Translations under genes and position numbers: made by a program | Assembly: GCA_900318115.1 (NCBI GenBank) | Contig: ONJJ01000022.1 | Location: 1-51,641 of the forward strand | DNA: 51,641 nt | Reading direction: 5' to 3' | Source of the DNA: an uncultured Prevotellaceae bacterium | GTDB taxonomy: Bacteria; Bacteroidota; Bacteroidia; Bacteroidales; Bacteroidaceae | The notes under the pieces: model-generated | Databases searched by the model: none | Told to the model about the DNA's origin: nothing | The model's input: the letters and a program-made list of their open reading frames with translations, nothing else | In this document: piece by piece, positions 14,119-23,274 of the stretch | Numbering within the stretch: position 1 is the stretch's first letter | How the letters are laid out: every line of letters starts with the position of its first letter

Positions 14119-16092
14119 ATGAAAGCAATGGAAGAAAAGCAAGAACAGATGCAGCTGCCGGAGAACGCGCTGCGCGAGTTGCAGCCCGGCGAGCAATACC
14201 AGCCGCTGATGCGACCGGAGAACGAATACCCCGAGGTCAACGCTTGGAGCGTGGGATGGGGCGTGGTGATGGCAGTCATCTTCTCTGCCGCTGCCGCCTA
14301 TCTGGGACTGAAGGTGGGGCAGGTCTTCGAGGCCGCCATACCCATCGCCATCATCGCCGTGGGACTGAGCACCGCTGCCAAGCGCAAGGGCGCCCTGGGC
14401 GAGAACGTCATCATCCAGAGCATAGGTGCCTCGTCGGGAGTCATCGTCGCCGGTGCCATTTTCACGCTGCCCGCCCTGTACATCCTGCAGGCGAAGTACC
14501 CCGAGATCACCGTCAGCTTCCTCCAGGTGTTCCTGGCATCGCTGCTGGGTGGTTGCCTGGGCATCCTGTTCCTGATTCCCTTCCGCCGTTATTTCGTCAA
14601 GGACATGCACGGCAAATACCCCTTCCCGGAGGCCACGGCCACCACGCAGGTGCTGGTCAGCGGCCAGCAGGGAGGCTCGCAGGCGCGCCCGTTGATTTGG
14701 GCAGCTGCCATCGGCGGACTGTACGACTTCCTGGTCGCCACCTTCGGCGCCTGGCACGAAACGCTCACGACCCGCATGACCGAGTGGGGCGAGACGCTGG
14801 CCACGAAGGTGAAACTGACCTTCAGCATAAACACTGGCGCGGCCGTGCTCGGACTGGGGTACATCGTAGGCTTGAAGTATGCAGCCATCATCTGCGCCGG
14901 CAGCCTGTTCGTATGGTGGTTCCTCATCCCCCTGCTGGGAATGACCACCGCGGACAGCGCCATGCTCAGCCAGATGGACCCCCAGCAGATATTCACGGGC
15001 TACGCCCGCTACATCGGCATCGGAGCCATCGCCATGGCTGGTGTCATCGGCATCGTCAAGAGCTGGGGCGTCATCCGCGGAGCCGTGGGGCTGGCGGGTC
15101 GCGAGCTGCGAGGCCAAGGCAAGGCTGTTGCCGCTGCCACCCTGCGCACCGACCGCGACCTCTCCATGCGCTTCCTGGCCATTGCCGTGGGCGTGGCTCT
15201 GGCGGTCGTCTTCGTCTTCTTCCTCGTGGGCGTGATCCACAACTTCATGCAGGCGCTGGTGGCCTGGCTGGTGGTGACGGTCATCGCTTTCCTCTTCACC
15301 ACCGTGGCAGCCAACGCCATCGCCATCGTGGGTTCCAACCCCGTCAGCGGCATGACGCTGATGACACTCATCATCGCCTCCATCGTGCTCGTGGCAGTGG
15401 GTCTGCAGGGCACCAGCGGCATGGTGGCCGCCATGGTCATCGGCGGCGTAGTCTGCACGGCACTGTCGATGGCTGGCGGCTTCGTCACCGACCTGAAGAT
15501 CGGCTACTGGCTGGGCACGACGCCTGCCAAGCAGGAGACTTGGAAGTTCCTCGGAACATTGGTCTCGGCAGCCACCGTCGGAGGTGTCATCATCATCCTG
15601 AACAAGACCTACGGATTCACGGGAGAACATGCCCTGGTGGCTCCACAAGCCAACGCCATGGCGGCTGTCATCGAGCCCCTGATGATGGGTCAGGGTGCAC
15701 CCTGGCTGCTCTACGGCGTGGGGGCAGCGCTGGCCTTGCTGCTGAATGTGCTGGAAGTGCCCGTGCTGGCGTTCGCGCTGGGTATGTTCATTCCCCTGGA
15801 ACTGAACGTGCCGCTGGTGGTGGGCGGTGCCGTGAACTGGTACGTCACCACCCGTTCCACTGACGCAGACCTGAACAAGGCACGTGGCGAGCGCGGCACC
15901 CTGCTGGCCAGCGGATTCATCGCCGGCGGAGCTCTGATGGGTGTGGTCTCTGCCCTACTCCGCTTCGTAGGCTTCGAGCCCGACAGCGCAGCATGGCTGG
16001 CCAACCCGGCCTCCGAGCTTCTCTCCATCGTGGCCTACGTGGCACTCATCGCCTATGTCATACTGGGATCCATGAGGGCTCGGAAGTCATAA
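14119..16092 (+). CDS. OPT-family oligopeptide transporter
   Basis: The start is ATG at 14119 (MKAMEEKQEQMQ), giving 657 residues; the frame opens further upstream but runs through the promoter. A short soluble N-terminus (LRPENEYPEVNAW-like) is followed by about 14-15 hydrophobic segments from GWGVVMAVIFSAAAAYLGL onward. PF03169 marks are GLKVGQVFEAAIP, RRYFVKDMHGKYPFPEATA and FALGMFIPLELNVPLVVGG. The family imports oligopeptides or metal chelates with protons. Nothing in the context fixes the substrate. The gene diverges from the symporter and is followed 110 bases later by the GH2 fusion, which may share its transcript. Confidence 0.88.
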   Translation: MKAMEEKQEQMQLPENALRELQPGEQYQPLMRPENEYPEVNAWSVGWGVVMAVIFSAAAAYLGLKVGQVFEAAIPIAIIAVGLSTAAKRKGALGENVIIQSIGASSGVIVAGAIFTLPALYILQAKYPEITVSFLQVFLASLLGGCLGILFLIPFRRYFVKDMHGKYPFPEATATTQVLVSGQQGGSQARPLIWAAAIGGLYDFLVATFGAWHETLTTRMTEWGETLATKVKLTFSINTGAAVLGLGYIVGLKYAAIICAGSLFVWWFLIPLLGMTTADSAMLSQMDPQQIFTGYARYIGIGAIAMAGVIGIVKSWGVIRGAVGLAGRELRGQGKAVAAATLRTDRDLSMRFLAIAVGVALAVVFVFFLVGVIHNFMQALVAWLVVTVIAFLFTTVAANAIAIVGSNPVSGMTLMTLIIASIVLVAVGLQGTSGMVAAMVIGGVVCTALSMAGGFVTDLKIGYWLGTTPAKQETWKFLGTLVSAATVGGVIIILNKTYGFTGEHALVAPQANAMAAVIEPLMMGQGAPWLLYGVGAALALLLNVLEVPVLAFALGMFIPLELNVPLVVGGAVNWYVTTRSTDADLNKARGERGTLLASGFIAGGALMGVVSALLRFVGFEPDSAAWLANPASELLSIVAYVALIAYVILGSMRARKS

Positions 16093-16202
16093 GATACGGG
16101 GCCACCCAAGATTCGGAATACCCTGGAAGAGACAGGAGTAGCCGGCCACTCCGTCCACACCACTCACATAATCACCAACAATCCACAAATCCAACAACCA
16201 TC

Positions 16203-19200
16203 ATGAAACGTCTTTGCTTACTTGCAGTGGCCACACTGATGGCCCTTTCCGAAGCCTGCGCTGCAGAATGGCAGCGGCTGTCGGCACGTCTGATGACTCC
16301 GTGGGGAGAGACCATCGACCCGGAGAACGTTTGGCAGGAATATCCGCGCCCACAGCTGGTGCGCGACAATTGGATGAACCTCAACGGCGTGTGGGATTAC
16401 TTCCGACGCACGAACAGCGTGAAGCTGACCTACGAAGAGAAAGCCAGCCGATTCACACAGAAGATTCTGGTGCCCTTCGGAGTCGAGTCCGCGCTGTCCG
16501 GCATCATGCACACAGACTACAGCACCACAGCCAACTCCACGCTGATGTATCGCCGCACGTTCACCATGCCCGAGAACTTCCAGGGGAAGCGCATACTGCT
16601 GCACTTCGGAGCCGTGGACTGGCAGTGCGCCGTGTTCGTCAACGGCACACAGGTGGGTGAGCACAAAGGTGGCAGCGACCCCTTCACCTTCGACATCACG
16701 AACTTCCTCCAGGCCAGTGGCGAGCAGGAGCTGCAGGTGGCTGTCTATGACCCCAGCAGCCGCGGCGGACAGCCCAATGGCAAGCAGACCGTGTCGCCCA
16801 GCGGCATCTGGTACACCAGCTGCAGCGGCATCTGGCAGACGGTGTGGCTGGAAGCCGTGGGCAAGCAGTATGTGCAGCGCTATGAACTCGTCCCTGACGC
16901 CGAGACGGGAAGCGTGCGCGTCCGCGTCTTTGCAAACGACCCCTCCTGCAAGTTCAGCCTTATCGCACGCGACGGCGAACAGATAGTGGCTACATCAGAT
17001 AAGGTTCGCGTAGGCGAGGAGGTGACACTCGTCATCCCCGACGCCAAGCTATGGACACCCGACACACCCTTCCTCTATGACCTCGACATCGTGCTCTGCA
17101 CAGACGACTGCCAGGAGTGCGACCGAGCACGAGGATACTTCGGACTGCGCACGCTCACCAAGGCTCTGGTGGACGGGCAGATGGCATTCCTGCTCAATGG
17201 CAAGCCTCTGTTCATGTTCGGTCCTCTGGATCAGGGATGGTGGCCCGACGGACTCCTGACACCTCCTTCCTACGAAGCCATGGTTTACGACCTGAAGACT
17301 ATCAAGTCACTGGGAATGAACATGGTGCGTAAACACATCAAGGTGGAAAACGACCTTTGGTACGAATGGTGCGACCGCAACGGACTCATCGTCTGGCAGG
17401 ACATGCCCAGCGGAGGCAGCAGCGGCAGCCTGGGCACCAAAGAGGAAATCCAACATAACTTCTACCAGGAATGTGAGCACATCGTGACTGCGCTGAAACA
17501 GCACCCCTGCATCGGGGTGTGGGTGCCCTACAACGAAGGTTGGGGACAGGATGCCAGCGCCGGCGGTGGACACACCATACGCGGACATCTCGTCGTCCGC
17601 AATGCCGATGCTGACCACGGACGACTGATGAACACGGCCTCCGGATGGACGGACTTCAAGATTGGCGACATACTGGACCGGCACAACTACCCGGCACCCA
17701 GCACAGAGGCAGACTCGCGCAAGGAGCGTGTGGCTGTCTGCGGAGAGTACGGAGGCATCACACTGATGGTCGAAGGACATCTCTGGGCTGGAAGCCAGCA
17801 GACCTACACACAGGTCAGCAACAGCGAGGACTACACGGAACGATTCAACCAATACACGGGCGCGCTGCAGGGATTGCAGCAGTCACGACAGCTCTGGGGA
17901 GCCGTTTACACCCAGATCACCGACGTGGAACAGGAGGTCAACGGAATCCTCACCTACGACCGCAAGGTGCTCAAGGTCAACGAAGAACAGCTGGCATCCA
18001 TTCGTGCCAAGATCCAGCAGACCATCAACTACCGCCTCTCCTCGGCAGAGAGTGTGCTGACGGCTGGCGACAACGCCGACAACATCGTCTGGAGCTACAC
18101 CACCAACGAACCGGAAGAGGGGTGGGAGAAGCCTGACTACGACTGCAGCAGCTGGAAGACCGGCAAGGCAGGATTCGGAAAGATAGACCAGGCTGCAGCG
18201 CGAGTCCGCACCACCTGGAGCACGCCGGAGATTTGGATCCGTCGCAACTTCCAACTGGAGGGCGTCACCCAGGAACAGCTGCCGGCACTCTGCCTGCGCA
18301 TCTTCTACGACGAAGACTCGGAGGTGTATATCAATGGAGTTCTCGCCATGACCACCACAGGCTACAACACCTCCTACCAGCTCTTCGAAATCTCTGAGGC
18401 GGCGCGCAAGACCATCCGGCTGGACGGCGAGAACACCATCGCCATCCACACCAAGCAGACCAGCGGAGGACAGTACATCGATGCAGGATTCAGCCTGCGC
18501 ACCTTCAAGAGCAATGCCGAGACCACCATCAAGCCCCTGACCGCAGTGAAGACACCCGAGATCGTGGAAGACCCGGCTCGTGCCTACCTCCTCACCTACA
18601 CCACCTCCGCTGCCGACGGCATCCACTATGCCTCCAGCTTCGACGGATTCCACTGGACCGAACTGAACAACGGAGAGAGCGTTTTCGCTAACTTAACAGA
18701 AGAAGAGACCGTCAAGGACCCTTTTGTCCTTAGGATGGAGGACGAGTCGGGCAAGCCCGTCTTCCATCTGGTACACGCACTCGACGATGCCAAGGGACTC
18801 TACCACTGGAAGTCCAGCGACCTGATGTCGTGGGAACCCATCAACGGGACGGACGGGCAGGTGGTGAACCTGAAGGTGAACACGCCCGAAATCGGCTACG
18901 ACTCCACCTCTACCTACTACATTTACCACTGGTCCACCATCAACGGCACCACCTACGCTGCCCGCTACTCGCGCACCAAGGACTTCGTGAAATTCACCAA
19001 ACCGGCTGAATACTTCAACTCCGACACCTCCGTCAAGGATCTTCACGTCTTCCCCAACGGCAAGACCTACGTGGCCATCTTCGCAGACCCGGAAGGCAGC
19101 CACCTGCTGCAAGCCACCTGCAAGACCCAGAACCCAGGCATCGCCAAGTTCAGCAACGTGACCGAGGCCGTCAGCAACTTCAGTGTGGACAGACCCCTGA

Positions 19201-19580
19201 CGATTCCTGCACTCGGAGGCGACGGCTGGTTCCTCGCCACCTCCATGGAGCAGTACAGACTGCTCTACTCCGCCATGCTCACGGCCGCCGCTTCGCCGAA
19301 GTGGCAATTCATGGACGATGCCATCTGCGAGATGCCGGAGGACATGAGAGACGGCAAGGTGACCATCATCTCGCGCGCTGAGCTGGAAGCGCTGAACACC
19401 ACGATCGAGAACATCCGGACCGGCGTGCTCCCACAGATTCCCCTCTTCCGTCCATTACCCCAACAGGATGCCATCTACAACGTAGCCGGCCAACAGGTGG
19501 CTCGACGCTCGCAGTTGAAATCTGGCACCCTTTCCCCCGGCGTTTACATCGTTGCCGGAAAGAAAATCCTGGTGAAGTAA
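16203..19580 (+). CDS. Secreted GH2 / GH43-like fusion glycoside hydrolase
   Basis: The start is ATG at 16203, giving 1125 residues with a signal peptide ending near ACAAE (~22). Residues ~30-200 are the GH2 sugar-binding domain (LNGVWDYF, GIWQTVWLE). The GH2 barrel has acid/base E445 in PYNEGWGQ and nucleophile E515 in CGEYGG, so it should be active. Residues ~620-760 form a galactose-binding-like sandwich. Residues ~790-1070 look like a five-bladed GH43-type propeller: SFDGFHWTEL, KDPFVLR with D839, and NTPEIGYD with E896 at the acid position; the catalytic base could not be placed, so this half may be inactive. The end (IYNVAGQQVARRS, GVYIVAGKK) is a sorting-type tail. The substrate is unknown; a pentose- or galactose-containing side chain is plausible. 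Confidence 0.8.
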   Translation: MKRLCLLAVATLMALSEACAAEWQRLSARLMTPWGETIDPENVWQEYPRPQLVRDNWMNLNGVWDYFRRTNSVKLTYEEKASRFTQKILVPFGVESALSGIMHTDYSTTANSTLMYRRTFTMPENFQGKRILLHFGAVDWQCAVFVNGTQVGEHKGGSDPFTFDITNFLQASGEQELQVAVYDPSSRGGQPNGKQTVSPSGIWYTSCSGIWQTVWLEAVGKQYVQRYELVPDAETGSVRVRVFANDPSCKFSLIARDGEQIVATSDKVRVGEEVTLVIPDAKLWTPDTPFLYDLDIVLCTDDCQECDRARGYFGLRTLTKALVDGQMAFLLNGKPLFMFGPLDQGWWPDGLLTPPSYEAMVYDLKTIKSLGMNMVRKHIKVENDLWYEWCDRNGLIVWQDMPSGGSSGSLGTKEEIQHNFYQECEHIVTALKQHPCIGVWVPYNEGWGQDASAGGGHTIRGHLVVRNADADHGRLMNTASGWTDFKIGDILDRHNYPAPSTEADSRKERVAVCGEYGGITLMVEGHLWAGSQQTYTQVSNSEDYTERFNQYTGALQGLQQSRQLWGAVYTQITDVEQEVNGILTYDRKVLKVNEEQLASIRAKIQQTINYRLSSAESVLTAGDNADNIVWSYTTNEPEEGWEKPDYDCSSWKTGKAGFGKIDQAAARVRTTWSTPEIWIRRNFQLEGVTQEQLPALCLRIFYDEDSEVYINGVLAMTTTGYNTSYQLFEISEAARKTIRLDGENTIAIHTKQTSGGQYIDAGFSLRTFKSNAETTIKPLTAVKTPEIVEDPARAYLLTYTTSAADGIHYASSFDGFHWTELNNGESVFANLTEEETVKDPFVLRMEDESGKPVFHLVHALDDAKGLYHWKSSDLMSWEPINGTDGQVVNLKVNTPEIGYDSTSTYYIYHWSTINGTTYAARYSRTKDFVKFTKPAEYFNSDTSVKDLHVFPNGKTYVAIFADPEGSHLLQATCKTQNPGIAKFSNVTEAVSNFSVDRPLTIPALGGDGWFLATSMEQYRLLYSAMLTAAASPKWQFMDDAICEMPEDMRDGKVTIISRAELEALNTTIENIRTGVLPQIPLFRPLPQQDAIYNVAGQQVARRSQLKSGTLSPGVYIVAGKKILVK

Positions 19581-19584
19581 AACC

Positions 19585-19671
19585 CAAATGCAATTGAAGT
19601 AAAAACAAAGTGCAATTGAAGTAAAAACAAAGTGCAATTGAAGTAAAAACAAAATGCAATTGAAGTAAAAA
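19585..19671 (+). repeat. 22-bp tandem repeat, four copies, after the GH2 gene
   Basis: The unit is GTGCAATTGAAGTAAAAACA with small changes, at 19585-19605, 19606-19627, 19628-19649 and 19650-19671. The word GAAGTAAAA in each copy also forms the last codons and stop of the GH2 gene (GTGAAGTAAAAC), so the array may have grown from the gene end. No open frame of note is present. Confidence 0.85.
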
Positions 19672-19692
19672 CATCTCCCTCAGCCGTGGTGC

Positions 19693-19710
19693 CCTCCGCG
19701 TCCGCGGAGG
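19693..19710. other. 18-bp GC palindrome upstream of pta
   Basis: CCTCCGCG-TC-CGCGGAGG is a perfect inverted repeat 68 bases before the pta start. It lacks a T-run. It may be a REP-like hairpin or an operator. The rest of 19711-19777 is AT-rich leader. Confidence 0.45.
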
Positions 19711-19777
19711 TCTCCCCCACTCAGAACCAAAATACATTCATCATATATCATAAATCACCAAATCATTAATTCAAATC

Positions 19778-20785
19778 ATGTCATTGATTGAGAAAATCAT
19801 CGCTCGCGCCCAGGCCAACCGCCAGCGCATCGTACTGCCAGAGGCAACAGAAGAGCGCACGCTCATCGCTGCCGACAAGGCACTGGCCGACAAACTGGCC
19901 GACATCATCCTCATCGGAAACCCCGACGAGGTCCACGCACTCGCCAAGAAGCACAACCTCACCCACATCGACGAGGCCACCCTCATCGACCCTGAAAACT
20001 ACGAACGCTCTGAGGAACTCGCACAGTTGCTCTGCGAGCTGCGCAAGAAGAAAGGGATGACCATCGAGGAAGCTCGCAAACTCGTCAAGAACCCGCTCTA
20101 CCTCGGATGCATGATCATCAAGACCGAAGGCGCAGACGGACAGATATCCGGTGCCCTCAGCACCACGGGCGACACCCTGCGACCCGCCCTGCAGATCATC
20201 AAGTGCTCGCCGGGCATCACCTGCGTCAGCGGAGCCATGCTACTCATCACCGACCGCCCAGAATATGGTGAGAACGGAGTGCTCGTCGTGGGCGACGTTG
20301 CCGTCACTCCCATGCCGGATGCCGACCAGCTCGCACAGATTGCCATCTGCACAGCCCAGACCGCCAAGAGCGTGGCAGGATTCGAGGATCCGCGAGTGGC
20401 CATGCTGAGCTTCAGCACCAAGGGCAGCGCCAAGCACGAAGTCGTGGACAAGGTGATCGAAGCCACCCGGCTGGCCAAGGAGCGTTGTCCGGAGCTGAAG
20501 GTCGATGGCGAACTGCAGGCCGATGCAGCACTCGTGCCTTCCGTGGGCGAAAAGAAAGCTCCCGGCAGCGACATCGCCGGTCACGCCAACGTACTCGTCT
20601 ATCCCAACCTCGAAGTGGGCAACATCAGCTACAAGCTCGTGCAGCGTCTGGGTGGAGCTATTGCCATCGGCCCCATCCTCCAGGGCATCGCACGCCCCGT
20701 CAACGACCTCAGTCGCGGCTGCTCCGTGGAAGACATCTATTACCTCATCGCCATCACTGCCTGCCAGGCAATGGATGCTAAATAA
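19778..20785 (+). CDS. pta: Phosphate acetyltransferase
   Basis: This is a 335-residue cytoplasmic enzyme that exchanges acetyl-CoA and phosphate for acetyl phosphate and CoA. It is the short, single-domain form. Motifs include RIVLPEATEERTLIAAD near the start, GALSTTGDTLRPALQIIK, the substrate-site segment PDADQLAQIAI, and HANVLVYPNLEVGNISYK near the C-terminus. It is followed after 14 bases by ackA, the standard pair for ATP formation with acetate release in fermenting anaerobes. It starts at ATG 19778 after an AT-rich leader. Confidence 0.95.
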   Translation: MSLIEKIIARAQANRQRIVLPEATEERTLIAADKALADKLADIILIGNPDEVHALAKKHNLTHIDEATLIDPENYERSEELAQLLCELRKKKGMTIEEARKLVKNPLYLGCMIIKTEGADGQISGALSTTGDTLRPALQIIKCSPGITCVSGAMLLITDRPEYGENGVLVVGDVAVTPMPDADQLAQIAICTAQTAKSVAGFEDPRVAMLSFSTKGSAKHEVVDKVIEATRLAKERCPELKVDGELQADAALVPSVGEKKAPGSDIAGHANVLVYPNLEVGNISYKLVQRLGGAIAIGPILQGIARPVNDLSRGCSVEDIYYLIAITACQAMDAK

Positions 20786-20799
20786 GACCACCCATCGAT

Positions 20800-21996
20800 A
20801 TGAAAATACTTGTTCTCAACTGCGGCAGCAGCAGTATAAAATACGCACTCTACGACATGACCGACAAGTCGGTCATCACCAGCGGCGGCATCGAGAAGAT
20901 CGGGCTGCCAGACTCCTTCATCAAATACAAGGCCGACGGCCAGAAGTTCCAGTTCGAAGCTCCTGTGCCTGAGCACACTGCCGGCGTGCAGCTCATCTTC
21001 AAGGTCCTCACCGAAGGCGAGCACGCTGTGCTCCGTGACCTCCACGAGCTGGACGCCGTAGGCCATCGCATGGTGCACGGCGGCGAGAAGTTCTCCAAGA
21101 GCGTGCTCCTCACCCCCGAGGTCATGCGCGACTTCGAAGCCTGCAACGACCTGGCTCCACTGCACAACCCGGCCAACATCAAGGGCGTCAACGCCGTCAA
21201 GGCGCTGCTGCCCGACCTGCCGCAGGTGGGCGTCTTCGACACCGCTTTCCACCAGACAATGCCCGACTACGCCTACATGTATGCCCTGCCCTATGACCTC
21301 TACAAGAAGTATGGCGTGCGTCGCTACGGCTTCCATGGCACCAGCCACCGCTATGTCTCTGCCCGCGTGCTGGAGTTCTTAGGCATGCCCGTCGAAGGCT
21401 CCAAGGTCATCACCTGCCACATCGGCGGTGGAGCCTCCATCGCTGCTGTCAAGGACGGCAAGGTTGTGGACACCTCCATGGGTCTCACTCCCCTGGAAGG
21501 CCTGATGATGGGCACGCGCTCCGGCGATATCGACGCCGGTGCCGTCACCTTCCTCATGGACAAGCTCGGGCTGGACACCCACGGCATCTCCAACCTGCTG
21601 AACAAGCAGAGCGGCCTGCTCGGCGTCAGCGAAGGACGCAGCGACTTCCGCGACATCCTGGCCGGCATCGCAGAGGGCAACGACCTCGCCCGGCTGGCAA
21701 AGGAAATGTACACCTACCGCATCAAGAAGTACATCGGCAGCTACGCTGCAGCCATGGGTGGAGTGGATGTCATCCTCTTCACAGCCGGTGCTGGCGAGAA
21801 CCAGTGGGAAGTGCGCGAAGGAGCCACCAAGGGGCTGGAGTTCCTCGGCGTAGAAATCGACGACGAGAAGAACCGAGCCTGCCGTGCCACCGAAGCCATC
21901 ATCAGCAAGGACTCCTCACGCGTGAAGGTCTGCGTCATCCCCACCGATGAGGAACTGATGATTGCCACCGACACCTACAACCTCACCAAGAAGTGA
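20800..21996 (+). CDS. ackA: Acetate kinase
   Basis: This is a 398-residue enzyme that makes ATP and acetate from acetyl phosphate and ADP. Family signatures are clear: KILVLNCGSSSIKY at the start, GHRMVHGG, FDTAFHQTMP, YGFHGTSHRYVS, CHIGGGASIAA and TPLEGLMMGTRSGDID with the catalytic Asp/Arg region. It lies in an operon with pta. Its last five codons (NLTKK) and stop are part of a 56-bp sequence that is tandemly repeated downstream to the next gene. Confidence 0.96.
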   Translation: MKILVLNCGSSSIKYALYDMTDKSVITSGGIEKIGLPDSFIKYKADGQKFQFEAPVPEHTAGVQLIFKVLTEGEHAVLRDLHELDAVGHRMVHGGEKFSKSVLLTPEVMRDFEACNDLAPLHNPANIKGVNAVKALLPDLPQVGVFDTAFHQTMPDYAYMYALPYDLYKKYGVRRYGFHGTSHRYVSARVLEFLGMPVEGSKVITCHIGGGASIAAVKDGKVVDTSMGLTPLEGLMMGTRSGDIDAGAVTFLMDKLGLDTHGISNLLNKQSGLLGVSEGRSDFRDILAGIAEGNDLARLAKEMYTYRIKKYIGSYAAAMGGVDVILFTAGAGENQWEVREGATKGLEFLGVEIDDEKNRACRATEAIISKDSSRVKVCVIPTDEELMIATDTYNLTKK

Positions 21997-22109
21997 ACGT
22001 CGCACCTCCTCAACAAGAAGTGAACGGTTCACCCAACCTCACCAAGAAGTGAACGTCGCACCTCCTCAACAAGAAGTGAACGATTCACCCAACCTCACCA
22101 AGAAGTGAA
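21979..22109 (+). repeat. 56-bp tandem repeat from the ackA 3' end to the next start codon
   Basis: Two full units (21979-22034 and 22035-22090) differ by one base, and a 19-base third copy ends at 22109. Each unit is built of two ~28-base halves containing CAAGAAGTGAACG or CCAAGAAGTGAACG. The first copy carries the ackA stop TGA; the last copy supplies AAGAAG and the GTG used to start the glycosyltransferase. Confidence 0.9.
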
Positions 22110-23274
22110 ATATTCTCTGATCATACCCGTCTATAACCGCCCCGACGAGGTGGACGAACTGCTTGCGAGTCTCTGCACCCAGACCTCGCAAGACTTCGAC
22201 GTCCACATCGTCGAGGACGGTTCAGACATCCCCTGCAAATCCGTCTGCGACCGCTATCGCCCTGTTGACGGCGGTTCGTCCGCCGTCACCCAGCCTGCCC
22301 TCACCCAGCCCGCCGTCACCTCCCCCTTCTTCCCCCTCCACTACTATGTGAAGCCGAACGGAGGTCCCGGCGCTGCCCGCAACTACGGCGCAGAGCGCGC
22401 CACGGGCGACTACTTCATCGTGCTCGACTCCGACGTCGTCCTCCCGCCCGGCTACATCGCTGCCATCGACGAGGAGCTGCGCACGGCACCCGCCGACGCC
22501 TTCGGAGGACCGGACCGCGCCCACCCCGACTTCACACCCGTGCAGAAAGCCATCAGCTATGCCATGACCTCCTTCTTCACAACGGGAGGCATCCGCGGCG
22601 GCAAGAAGAAGCTCGACCGCTTCTACCCACGTTCCTTCAACATGGGTGTCAGCCGCCAACTCTGGCAGCAACTGGGAGGCTTCCGCCAGATGCGCTTCGG
22701 CGAAGACATCGACTTCAGCTATCGCATCTGCGACGCCGGTGCCCGCTGCCGCCTGTTCCCGGAAGCCTGGGTCTGGCACAAGCGCCGCACAGACTTCCGC
22801 AAGTTCTTCCGCCAGGTGCGCAACTCCGGCGCGGCACGCATCAACCTCCACCTGCTGCATCCCGGCTCGATGAAGCTGGTCCACATGCTGCCCGCCGCCT
22901 TCACCGTCGGCTGCTGGCTGCTGGCCCTTGTCTTTCTGGTGGGGCTGGTGATGGCCGTCACCGGCTTCGTCGCCAGTCCCCGTGAGGGCTGCAACATGGT
23001 GCTCGTCCTGGCCTATTTCGGCTGCGCGCTGATGGCTGTGGCGCTGCTGCCCCTGCTGCTCTACGCCCTGCTCATCTTCGCCGATGCCTCCGTGCGCAAC
23101 CATAGTCTGCGCGTGGGCCTGCTGGCGGTGCCCGCAGCCTTCATACAGCTCACTGGCTACGGCACGGGCTTCCTCAGTGCGGCATGGCAACGCCTCGTGC
23201 TGAAACGCCAGGACGAGGGCTTCGACACCAACCAGACGCTCTACGGAGAAAACGTACACACGCAGAAACAATGA
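22105..23274 (+). CDS. Family 2 glycosyltransferase with C-terminal membrane segments
   Basis: This is a 389-residue protein with a GTG start (22105) lying in the last copy of the ackA-derived repeat; no other start fits the conserved N-terminus KYSLIIPVYNRPDEVDELL. The GT-A domain has VEDGSD, GPGAARNYG, the metal-binding LDSDV and FGEDIDFSYRI with the catalytic Asp region. Three membrane helices follow (~265-290, ~300-330, ~340-360). It would build a surface polysaccharide or lipid-linked glycan at the inner membrane. Residues ~56-76 contain a 5-residue repeat (AVTQP, ALTQP, AVTSP) absent from ordinary relatives. Its stop overlaps the radC start by 4 bases. Confidence 0.85.
   Translation: MKYSLIIPVYNRPDEVDELLASLCTQTSQDFDVHIVEDGSDIPCKSVCDRYRPVDGGSSAVTQPALTQPAVTSPFFPLHYYVKPNGGPGAARNYGAERATGDYFIVLDSDVVLPPGYIAAIDEELRTAPADAFGGPDRAHPDFTPVQKAISYAMTSFFTTGGIRGGKKKLDRFYPRSFNMGVSRQLWQQLGGFRQMRFGEDIDFSYRICDAGARCRLFPEAWVWHKRRTDFRKFFRQVRNSGAARINLHLLHPGSMKLVHMLPAAFTVGCWLLALVFLVGLVMAVTGFVASPREGCNMVLVLAYFGCALMAVALLPLLLYALLIFADASVRNHSLRVGLLAVPAAFIQLTGYGTGFLSAAWQRLVLKRQDEGFDTNQTLYGENVHTQKQ
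22282..22326 (+). repeat. 15-bp in-frame repeat, three copies, in the glycosyltransferase
   Basis: GCCGTCACCCAGCCT, GCCCTCACCCAGCCC and GCCGTCACCTCCCCC follow one another at 22282, 22297 and 22312. They encode AVTQP-like words in a loop between beta strands of the GT-A fold. Confidence 0.75.

Noticed and set aside
14050-15648. Long minus-strand frame opposite the OPT gene, and a long plus frame at 6513-8486
   Set aside because: Both are mirror frames of well-supported genes and show no start context or motif.
19585-19671. Possible CRISPR array or coding repeat
   Set aside because: The units are direct tandem copies with no spacers, and no cas genes are near. The minus-strand frame over it is a repeat of Phe and Leu words only.
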